NCBI GenBank assembly: GCA_011522905.1
Contig: WTIB01000219.1
Coordinates: 1-5,437, forward strand
Length of the DNA: 5,437 bases
Direction: 5' to 3'
DNA from: Crocinitomicaceae bacterium
GTDB taxonomy: Bacteria; Bacteroidota; Bacteroidia; Flavobacteriales_D; Crocinitomicaceae
The notes beneath the pieces were generated by a model. It did no database searches and was not told the DNA's origin. It was given only the letters and a program-made list of their open reading frames with translations. Below are positions 1-5,137 of the stretch, piece after piece. The translations under genes were made by a program, and so were the position numbers. How positions within the stretch are numbered: position 1 is the first letter of the stretch; each line of letters begins with the position of its first letter.

Positions 1-57
1 TTTAGTTATCAACAATTCAAATGTGTAAATCCATTGAAACATTGCTGTGTATTAGCC

Positions 58-89
58 TTCAATAGCATTAATACAATACACTATCTTTC
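58..89 (+). promoter_or_regulatory. Possible promoter for the riboswitch transcript
   Basis: TATCTTTC at 82-89 matches the Bacteroidota -7 consensus TAnnTTTG except for the last base. TTC at 58-60 is a weak stand-in for the -33 TTG, with a 21-bp spacer. A start a few bases past 89 would begin the RNA just before the first aptamer helix at 102, which is where a riboswitch promoter should lie. In an AT-rich region such a match can arise by chance, so this is a suggestion only. The rest of 1-101 shows no convincing gene or other element. Confidence 0.25.
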
Positions 90-101
90 TCTATGAAATC
101 A

Positions 102-278
102 GGACAGGTACCAATATTAGTATTACCTTTGTGTCGATTCTTGGTTTTTAGAATTAAAAAGGAATCCGATGAGACTTCGGAGCTGTATCTGCAGCTGTAA
201 AAGCTTTAAAAACAACGAATAAACCACTGTGTTTTCATGGGAAGGTCGTTGAAATTAGCTTGAGCCAGAATACTTGCC
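102..278 (+). promoter_or_regulatory. Cobalamin (B12) riboswitch aptamer
   Basis: This is a cobalamin-sensing RNA aptamer. The B12 box at 262-278 (GAGCCAGAATACTTGCC) matches 14 of 17 positions of the known consensus. Its 3' end pairs with 102-110 to close P1: CAGGTA 105-110 with TACTTG 271-276, then GG 102-103 with CC 277-278 around a bulged A104. The box deviation at T274 is kept paired as G107-U274. The core is present: GGAATCC at 161-167, a P3 hairpin with TCCG 165-168 paired to CGGA 178-181, then CTGTAA at 195-200. The P5 hairpin follows (CCA 224-226 and TG 228-229 paired with CATGG 236-240, loop TGTTTT 230-235), and then GGGAAGG at 239-245. All arms occur in the standard order and spacing. 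It lies upstream of a secreted beta-propeller gene resembling the B12-binding BtuG group. B12 binding is expected to repress that gene, as in other cobalamin riboswitches. The identification is secure; the exact boundaries are approximate. Confidence 0.92.
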
Positions 279-385
279 AAAAATCAGAGAGAAGACTTCA
301 GATTAAAGTCGGACTCGACGTGATTATAAAGAATCACCGAATCCCTCTTTTTTCATTGTCAGTTATTAATTTTTTAAAAAACAGC
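279..385 (+). promoter_or_regulatory. Riboswitch expression platform / 5' leader
   Basis: This 107-nt leader joins the aptamer to the start codon and probably holds the regulatory switch. Three small hairpins are visible: GACTT 294-298 with AAGTC 306-310; GTCG 308-311 with CGAC 316-319, which shares bases with the first and so excludes it; and GTGATT 320-325 with AATCAC 332-337. None is followed directly by a U-tract, so an intrinsic terminator is not obvious and translational control seems more likely. The last bases before the ATG contain AAAACA (378-383), an exact complement of the P5 loop TGTTTT (230-235). This could be the kissing-loop contact that hides the ribosome landing site. There is no Shine-Dalgarno sequence, only the A/T-rich stretch usual in Bacteroidota. 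Confidence 0.5.
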
Positions 386-1636
386 ATGAAAAAGACATTT
401 ATTTTATTCACTTTTATTTCCTTTGGATTATCGGCTTTTGCACAACATTTGCATCAAGTTCTCATTTTAAACGAGGGTTATTTTGATTACACGAATAACG
501 AAATCGTCGTACCAGCGAGTGTAGGTGTGTACGATCCAATTGAAAATACTTACAATCAAGTACTAGAGCTTACTGGTATGCGTTTTGGCTCAGACTTAGT
601 TATTGATGGTGATTTTTATTACGTAGCAGCGGATACGAAAATATTCAAGATTGATCTCGATTCTCACGAAATAATTTCAAGTGTGACCTGTGAAGGAGTC
701 AGAAATTTATGTGTAAATGATGGAAAGGTATATGCAACTCGAGGAGAATATTTAGTGACTTACGATTCCTATTTACATGTTTATGACGCCAATGACTTAT
801 CATTGATGCTTGCCTTGGATACAGTTAATGGTCCAAAATGGGCAACACAAAACATCTTATCTTTTGACAATAAGGTATATTTCGCTATAAACAATGCTTA
901 TGAATGGGGTAATGAAAAAGGTATAATAGGAGTATTCAATTCCAATACAATGACTTACGAGACAGAAATAGACCTAGGCCCTGATGCAAAAAACCCAGAT
1001 AACCTCGTCCTTTTCAATGGTTCACTTTACACGGTCAACAATAAAGATTGGTCTGGATCATCGATATCTAAACTTTCGCTAGACTTTACGACTAATGAAA
1101 CGGTTAATCTTTCAAATGCTTCCACCGGATGTGGAACATCAGCTCTTAGAGATGACAAATTGATTTATCAAATATCCATGGAAAACACGCTCAACGAATT
1201 TGACATTGATTTAATGAATAATGTAGGACCAGTGAGTGGGAATTTTTCAAACTTCTACGAACTCAGACAGGACCCTGTAAATGGCTTTCTTTATACAAGT
1301 GAGACTGACTTTTTTTCCTATGGTAACGTCAAGATTTATGATCAATTCAACTCAGAAATTTCGAGCTTTCAAACAGGAATTAGTCCTGGCACTATTGTTT
1401 TCGATGTACGATTCGAAGGAGGAATCTCTGAAATATCTCAAAATACGCTTGTATACCCTAATCCAGCGAAAAATATTCTGCATGTTTCAGAAGCCCAAGG
1501 TGAAAAAATAATAAGAAACATGTTAGGGGAAGAAGTATTGAGATTCTGCGGATCAAAGGTTGAAATCACGGAATTGTCAAGCGGAATGTATTTTGTTGAA
1601 GGGCAAGACAGTTCAGTCCCTTTTATGAAGAACTAA
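386..1636 (+). CDS. T9SS-secreted YncE/DUF5074-like beta-propeller, probable BtuG-type cobalamin-binding surface protein
   Basis: This 416-residue protein is probably exported across both membranes and displayed on the cell surface. Residues 1-20 form a Sec signal peptide (MKK, a hydrophobic core, then AFA|Q). There is no lipobox cysteine. Residues about 22-345 are repeating short beta-strand units with YncE-type patterns, for example VLILNEG at 25-31, NDGKVYATRG at 111-120 and GISPGTIVFDVR at 331-342, consistent with a propeller. Residues about 355-416 are a T9SS type A sorting domain: VYPNPAKN 356-363, a LGEEV element at 380-384, ELSSGMYFVE 396-405, and a final FMKN. A cobalamin riboswitch directly upstream points to a B12-related role, and Bacteroides BtuG is a surface propeller that binds B12 very tightly. 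That function is inferred from domain type and riboswitch; B12-contacting residues cannot be recognised by eye. ATG at 386 is chosen because an in-frame TTG at 260 would add 42 non-signal residues encoded by the riboswitch itself. No btuB-like receptor gene follows, and the gene appears monocistronic. Confidence 0.85.
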   Translation: MKKTFILFTFISFGLSAFAQHLHQVLILNEGYFDYTNNEIVVPASVGVYDPIENTYNQVLELTGMRFGSDLVIDGDFYYVAADTKIFKIDLDSHEIISSVTCEGVRNLCVNDGKVYATRGEYLVTYDSYLHVYDANDLSLMLALDTVNGPKWATQNILSFDNKVYFAINNAYEWGNEKGIIGVFNSNTMTYETEIDLGPDAKNPDNLVLFNGSLYTVNNKDWSGSSISKLSLDFTTNETVNLSNASTGCGTSALRDDKLIYQISMENTLNEFDIDLMNNVGPVSGNFSNFYELRQDPVNGFLYTSETDFFSYGNVKIYDQFNSEISSFQTGISPGTIVFDVRFEGGISEISQNTLVYPNPAKNILHVSEAQGEKIIRNMLGEEVLRFCGSKVEITELSSGMYFVEGQDSSVPFMKN

Positions 1637-1657
1637 CTTAAAACCCGAACCATTAAT

Positions 1658-1684
1658 AAAAAAGCTCTTTTAGGGCTTTTTTTT
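1658..1684. terminator. Bidirectional intrinsic terminator
   Basis: AAAAAAGCTC (1658-1667) pairs with GGGCTTTTTT (1673-1682) around the loop TTTTA, with one G-U pair on the plus-strand transcript. The arm ends in a run of eight T on the plus strand and a run of six T on the minus strand. It lies 21 nt past the propeller gene's stop. The stop codon of the convergent radical SAM gene (1683-1685) overlaps its right edge. Position and symmetry suit termination from both sides. Confidence 0.85.
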
Positions 1685-2702
1685 ATGCCCAAACTTTCGC
1701 TCCCTCCGAACAGTTTTTACATATATCTATTTCCTCTCGAGCATTTAATATAGATTGACGAAAATCACGATAATTTTTAGCTTTCCAAATTTCTTTAAAT
1801 GAAGTTTCCTTAATCGACCCAAGCGTATGAGTCGCGTCCTTATCAAAGCAACATGGCACAACTCCTCCATCCCAAGTAAGTACAGACCCTGACCACATTC
1901 GCCAACAATGATTTCCCTGCCGACCTTTTAGCCTGTAAGTTCCATCTTTTTGTCTTACATATCTTGAGTATTTTTCATTAGAGGGCATCAGCCGATTTCC
2001 ATTCTTATAATCATATAATTGGGCGGTCTTTATTCGAACTTCATCTATACCTATTGAATTGGCCAAATCAAAAACTTGAGGTATTTCATGTTCATTTGGT
2101 TTTACAGCCAAAAATTGAAAAATGATGTGAGGTGTATTTGAACGCTTTTGCCTTTTTGATTCAACTAACAGCTTACTGGCCTCAATCACCTTTTTCAAAT
2201 TACCATTCACACGATATTGCTCATAAGTTTTCTGTGTAAGACCATCTATAGATATAATTAATCTATCTAGCCCTGAAGAAACAATTTCGTCTGCTTTTTT
2301 AGCATCAATAAAATGAGCATTGGTTGATGTTGAAGTATAAATATTTGATGCTTTAGCTTGTCCAATCAATTCTAAAAATTGAGGATGCAAAAAAGGCTCT
2401 CCTTGAAAATAATAATTGATATAAAACACAGTAGATTTAACTTGAGCTAATATCTTTTGATGAAGTTCAAGATCCAGCTTTCCAGTTGGTCGAGTGAACT
2501 TTTTAAGCCCGCTTGGACATTCGGGACATCCAAGATTACAAGCAGTGGTAGGCTCAATGCTTAAAGAATTTGGCATCCCCATATGTAAACTTCGTTTAGT
2601 CAATTTGGAAAAGAGAAAACTAACTCGCAACAAATATAAATTCCATAAACGGTTTACATTGATGTGTGTTAGAATACGAAATGAATCTCTGAAATGGGAC
2701 AT
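1683..2702 (-). CDS. Radical SAM protein with SPASM/twitch-type C-terminal domain, substrate unknown
   Basis: This 339-residue protein should be a cytoplasmic radical SAM enzyme. Cys55, Cys59 and Cys62 form the CxxxCxxC motif (TTACNLGCPEC) that binds the catalytic 4Fe-4S cluster and S-adenosylmethionine. The GEP motif (101-103) and SIDG (151-154) are typical later elements of the radical SAM barrel. The C-terminal part has Cys266, Cys284, Cys285, Cys328 and Cys331, with CWRMWSG at 266-272, VVPCC at 281-285 and CKNC at 328-331. This fits a SPASM/twitch domain, with enough cysteines for one auxiliary iron-sulfur cluster but not the full seven-Cys, two-cluster set. The PTTACN...CPSG...RPTG context resembles a common uncharacterised Bacteroidota family. 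The N-terminal 40 residues are basic and hydrophobic (NRLWNLYLLRVSFLF), and relatives as I recall them have a similar extension, so I kept the first ATG rather than Met41 or Met43. No precursor peptide gene or partner enzyme is visible nearby. It is convergent with the propeller gene and divergent from the next operon. Confidence 0.9.
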   Translation of the reverse strand: MSHFRDSFRILTHINVNRLWNLYLLRVSFLFSKLTKRSLHMGMPNSLSIEPTTACNLGCPECPSGLKKFTRPTGKLDLELHQKILAQVKSTVFYINYYFQGEPFLHPQFLELIGQAKASNIYTSTSTNAHFIDAKKADEIVSSGLDRLIISIDGLTQKTYEQYRVNGNLKKVIEASKLLVESKRQKRSNTPHIIFQFLAVKPNEHEIPQVFDLANSIGIDEVRIKTAQLYDYKNGNRLMPSNEKYSRYVRQKDGTYRLKGRQGNHCWRMWSGSVLTWDGGVVPCCFDKDATHTLGSIKETSFKEIWKAKNYRDFRQSILNAREEIDICKNCSEGAKVWA

Positions 2703-2745
2703 ACCACGAAAATACGGAATTCAATGGATAGAATTAATAGTTGTG

Positions 2746-2753
2746 TATTTTTG
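2746..2753 (+). promoter_or_regulatory. Candidate -7 box for the PRTase-murQ operon
   Basis: TATTTTTG matches the Bacteroidota -7 consensus TAnnTTTG exactly and lies 32 bp before the phosphoribosyltransferase ATG. Transcription would start near 2759-2761, leaving a short leader of about 26 nt. A good -33 TTG at the expected distance is not seen (only TGG around 2725-2727). The box is the left outer arm of a 34-bp palindrome. Confidence 0.4.
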
Positions 2754-2779
2754 GAAAGATTTATCTTTATACAAAAATA
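2746..2779. repeat. 34-bp interrupted inverted repeat in the divergent intergenic region
   Basis: The left arm is TATTTTTG, G, AAAGAT (2746-2760), the centre is TT (2761-2762), and the right arm is ATCTTT, ATA, CAAAAATA (2763-2779). The inner 6-bp and outer 8-bp arms are perfect complements, separated by unequal internal gaps of 1 and 3 bases. The outer arms coincide with the two candidate -7 boxes. It could be an operator for a dimeric regulator or simply two promoters facing each other. A two-base centre is too tight for a stable RNA hairpin at full length. Confidence 0.6.
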
Positions 2780-2802
2780 AGTAAGATGCAAGTCATTCTC
2801 AA
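2772..2802 (-). promoter_or_regulatory. Candidate promoter for the radical SAM gene
   Basis: Read on the minus strand, TTG at 2802-2800 is followed after 20 bp by TATTTTTG at 2779-2772, matching the Bacteroidota -33/-7 consensus (TTG, TAnnTTTG) with plausible spacing. It lies about 70 bp before the radical SAM start codon. The -33 element falls inside the first codons of the divergent phosphoribosyltransferase gene, so the two promoters would overlap and might interfere. Confidence 0.4.
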
Positions 2803-3280
2803 TCATCAGCAAATTCATCAAAAAATAACAAGACTTGGACATGAACTTCTCGAAAATTGTTTCGAAGAAAAAGAGCTATTTATAGCCGGCATTCAGGGCA
2901 ATGGTTTTGCGTTGGCAAAAATGTTGGCTGATATCATAAAGGAGAATTCTGATATTTCGGTAAATCATTTTGAAATCAGTATAAATAAATCTGAACCTTG
3001 GAAAGATGAAATCAATTTAGATATTGATGAAAACAAGCTTAAAAAAGGCTTTATTATTCTCGTTGATGACGTCATCAATTCTGGTAAAACCATGCAGTAT
3101 GCATTGGTCAAATTTCTTGAACGCCCTACCAAGACAATTAGAACTGTCGTACTGGTAGATAGAAAACACAGAAGATACCCTGTCAAAGCAGATATTGTTG
3201 GCTTATCATTATCAACGACCCTAAAAGACCGTGTTGAGGTCGTTTTCAATTCTAAAGCTTCAAAAGCATATTTGATATGA
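2786..3280 (+). CDS. PyrR-like phosphoribosyltransferase family protein
   Basis: This 164-residue cytoplasmic protein is a type I phosphoribosyltransferase, a fold that binds 5-phosphoribosyl-1-diphosphate (PRPP). The PRPP-binding signature FIILVDDVINSGKT is at 89-102, with the acidic pair Asp94-Asp95. IAGIQGNG at 33-40 fits the PPi-binding loop. VDRKHRRYPVKADIVGL at 124-140 resembles PyrR, where a similar VDRGHR-type segment occurs. PyrR is a pyrimidine-operon RNA-binding attenuator with weak uracil phosphoribosyltransferase activity and is usually about 180 residues, so this is slightly short. No pyr genes or PyrR-type attenuator are visible here, so substrate and RNA binding are unproven. 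ATG 2786 is chosen over an upstream in-frame TTG at 2741, which lies inside the promoter palindrome and would add 15 unlikely residues. The stop overlaps the murQ start as ATGA (3277-3280), implying translational coupling. Confidence 0.88.
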   Translation: MQVILNHQQIHQKITRLGHELLENCFEEKELFIAGIQGNGFALAKMLADIIKENSDISVNHFEISINKSEPWKDEINLDIDENKLKKGFIILVDDVINSGKTMQYALVKFLERPTKTIRTVVLVDRKHRRYPVKADIVGLSLSTTLKDRVEVVFNSKASKAYLI

Positions 3281-4095
3281 ATAAAATCACGGAATCGAGT
3301 TCAAATTATAATGATCTTGAAAAAAAATCAACAAAAGAATTATTAACGGGTATAAATACCGAAGATCAAACCGTTGCTTTCGCTGTCGAGAAAGAGCTCA
3401 ATAATATTAGCAAATTTATTGACGCAGCCTTTATTAAAATGAAATCAGGTGGTCGATTATTTTACATTGGTGCTGGGACAAGTGGAAGACTTGGAATTGT
3501 AGATGCTAGTGAATGTCCACCAACCTTTGGGGTTGATCATGGGGTTGTGATTGGTATTATCGCAGGTGGAGATAAGGCCATAAGAAAAGCTGTTGAATTT
3601 GCAGAAGATAATGAAAAGCTTGGCTGGGATGATTTAAAAAAATTTGATATCAATTCGAACGATATTGTCGTTGGAATAGCCGCCTCAGGTACAACGCCAT
3701 ACGTTATAGGAGCGATTCAAAAAGCAGAAGAAAACGGTATGGTTACCGCAGGTATTTCATGTAATCCAGATTCTCCTTTGGCAAAAGCTACAAGTTACCC
3801 GATTACACCCTTGGTAGGGCCTGAATTTGTTACGGGCTCGACTAGAATGAAGTCTGGAACAGCTCAAAAAATGGTTTTAAATATGATTTCAACCTCTTTA
3901 ATGATTAAATTAGGACATGTCAAAGGAAATAGAATGGTTGATATGCAGCTGAGTAATAATAAATTACTTGATAGAGGGACCAGTATGATTTGTGATTCAT
4001 TGGATATTTCTAGAGAAGAGGCTTCAATCCTATTAGCAGAACATGGATCAGTAAGAAAAGCCATAAACGCGTATAATGGAAAAAAAGAAATTTAA
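3277..4095 (+). CDS. murQ: N-acetylmuramic acid 6-phosphate etherase
   Basis: MurQ cleaves the D-lactyl ether of N-acetylmuramic acid 6-phosphate, giving N-acetylglucosamine 6-phosphate and D-lactate, a cytoplasmic step in recycling peptidoglycan amino sugars (EC 4.2.1.126). The 272-residue protein is one SIS sugar-phosphate isomerase domain with highly conserved MurQ segments: FYIGAGTSGRLG 62-73, DASECPPTFG 76-85, AASGTTPYV 135-143 and the family signature TGSTRMKSGTAQK 186-198. Glu79 and Glu110 (AVEFAEDNEKLG) align with the catalytic Glu83 and Glu114 of E. coli MurQ. It is somewhat shorter than the E. coli enzyme (298) but complete, with a C-terminal helical part (ISREEASILLAEHGSVRKAI). Its start overlaps the phosphoribosyltransferase stop by 4 bp, and its end overlaps the ureohydrolase start by 20 bp. 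No anmK, MurNAc transporter or regulator is visible in the window. Confidence 0.96.
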   Translation: MNKITESSSNYNDLEKKSTKELLTGINTEDQTVAFAVEKELNNISKFIDAAFIKMKSGGRLFYIGAGTSGRLGIVDASECPPTFGVDHGVVIGIIAGGDKAIRKAVEFAEDNEKLGWDDLKKFDINSNDIVVGIAASGTTPYVIGAIQKAEENGMVTAGISCNPDSPLAKATSYPITPLVGPEFVTGSTRMKSGTAQKMVLNMISTSLMIKLGHVKGNRMVDMQLSNNKLLDRGTSMICDSLDISREEASILLAEHGSVRKAINAYNGKKEI

Positions 4096-5137
4096 TCACA
4101 ATAAAGCCGTAATGGCAAATGGAAACATCTTTGGTTTTCCAGGGAACGAGAAAGATGCTGACATCATTATTATTCCCATTCCTTGGGACGCAACGGTTTC
4201 ACTTAGAAAAGGGTCTCATCTTGCCCCTCAAGCCATTTTAAATGCTTCAACGCAGCTTGAATTTTTTCATCATGATGTTGAGAATGCCTTTGAGATCAAT
4301 GTGTTTATGACTGAGGTATCTTCAGAATGGAAAAAAATAAACAATCGCTGTTCGGAAAAAAGTAGTGAATACATTAGATATTTTGAGGAGGAAGGTCAAG
4401 AAAAAGCAGAAAGCTATTTCAAAAAAGAAATTGAAAATATCAATTATACCCAGAGCATCTTGGGACAAAACCTTAAGGAAAGATGTCATTCTTTAATAAA
4501 TCAAAATAAAATAATCGGTGTATTGGGTGGAGACCATTCAGTAGCACTTGGAACAATACAAGCCATCAATGATGAATATGACGATTTCGGAATACTTCAA
4601 ATCGATGCGCATGCTGACCTTAAAAAGAATTATTTTGGATTTGAACAATCTCGAAACAGCATCATGCGAAATGTATTGAATACATGTCCAAATATGTCTA
4701 AACTCATTCAAATAGGAGTACGTGAATTGTCTGAGGAAGAATTTACCTTTTCAAAGGAAGAACCCCGAATTAGTACGTATTACGATTGGGATGTGAAAAA
4801 AGAATTATTAAACGGAAAAACTTGGCTTGACATTATCAAGAATATTATTCGTGAAATGCCCAATAATGTTTATGTGTCTTTTGATATTGATGGACTAAAA
4901 CCCTACCTCTGTCCCAATACGAGTACACCTAAAGATGGTGGATTTGAGCTTAATGAAATACAATTTCTATTAAAAGAAATAGTTAATTCAGGCAAAAAAA
5001 TAGTTGGATTTGACCTTTGTGAAGTATCACCAAACGTTGATAACGACATAGATGCATACATAGGCGCTAAAGCACTTTGGGAGCTCATTTGTTATACAGA
5101 AAAATCCAGAAGAAACTTTATAAATGATAACGGGTAA
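4076..5137 (+). CDS. Divergent arginase/agmatinase-family ureohydrolase
   Basis: The protein has 353 residues and the ureohydrolase fold, whose members use two Mn ions to hydrolyse guanidino compounds such as arginine, agmatine or formimidoyl-glutamate. All six expected metal ligands are present: His154 in GGDHS (151-155), Asp177, His179 and Asp181 in DAHAD (177-181), and Asp270 and Asp272 in SFDID (268-272). Glu316 (DLCEVSP) fits the substrate-binding glutamate. Two conserved positions are changed: Arg193 (SRNSIM) where relatives usually have His (SHASIM), and Lys275 (DGLKP) where they usually have Asp (DGLDP). A helical, charged stretch at about 80-145 makes it longer than ordinary agmatinases (about 300) and matches a longer bacterial subgroup. 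The likely start is ATG 4076, overlapping murQ by 20 bp. ATG 4112 (Met13) would avoid the overlap but gives an N-terminus shorter than I expect for this subgroup. The stop overlaps the next gene by 14 bp. Activity may be altered, so substrate and even catalysis are uncertain. Confidence 0.88.
   Translation: MEKKKFNHNKAVMANGNIFGFPGNEKDADIIIIPIPWDATVSLRKGSHLAPQAILNASTQLEFFHHDVENAFEINVFMTEVSSEWKKINNRCSEKSSEYIRYFEEEGQEKAESYFKKEIENINYTQSILGQNLKERCHSLINQNKIIGVLGGDHSVALGTIQAINDEYDDFGILQIDAHADLKKNYFGFEQSRNSIMRNVLNTCPNMSKLIQIGVRELSEEEFTFSKEEPRISTYYDWDVKKELLNGKTWLDIIKNIIREMPNNVYVSFDIDGLKPYLCPNTSTPKDGGFELNEIQFLLKEIVNSGKKIVGFDLCEVSPNVDNDIDAYIGAKALWELICYTEKSRRNFINDNG

Noticed and set aside
1..93. Plus-strand frame open from base 1 to a stop at 94-96, possibly the end of an upstream gene
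   Set aside because: The translation is short, Cys/Asn-rich and has no recognisable C-terminal pattern. A promoter and riboswitch leader are expected here, and an open run of this length is not unusual.
320..348. Hairpin 320-337 followed by CGAATCCCTC and T-rich sequence, considered as an intrinsic terminator of the riboswitch
   Set aside because: The T-rich run begins about ten bases after the stem rather than at once, and the stem is AU-rich and only six pairs, so transcription termination is not supported.
370..381. Self-complementary T6A6 next to the propeller start codon, considered as an operator or terminator
   Set aside because: With no loop and only A-T pairs it cannot form a useful hairpin by itself. 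It is better read as the A/T-rich start region, and part of it is covered by the kissing-loop proposal.
1281..1511. 76-codon plus-strand frame inside the propeller gene
   Set aside because: It lies fully within the propeller and sorting domain coding sequence in another frame, with low-complexity basic content and no start signal.
2494..2784. 96-codon plus-strand frame opposite the start of the radical SAM gene
   Set aside because: It is antisense to the conserved CxxxCxxC region, whose reading is clearly the real one, and it runs through the promoter palindrome.
2965..3249. 94-codon minus-strand frame opposite the phosphoribosyltransferase gene
   Set aside because: The plus strand encodes the PRPP-binding signature; the antisense product is Ser/Thr-rich without any motif.
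3864..4064. 66-codon minus-strand frame opposite the end of murQ
   Set aside because: It is a shadow of the conserved MurQ C-terminal half, with no independent evidence.
4903..5088. 61-codon minus-strand frame opposite the end of the ureohydrolase gene
   Set aside because: It is antisense to conserved ureohydrolase sequence, with no motif or start context.
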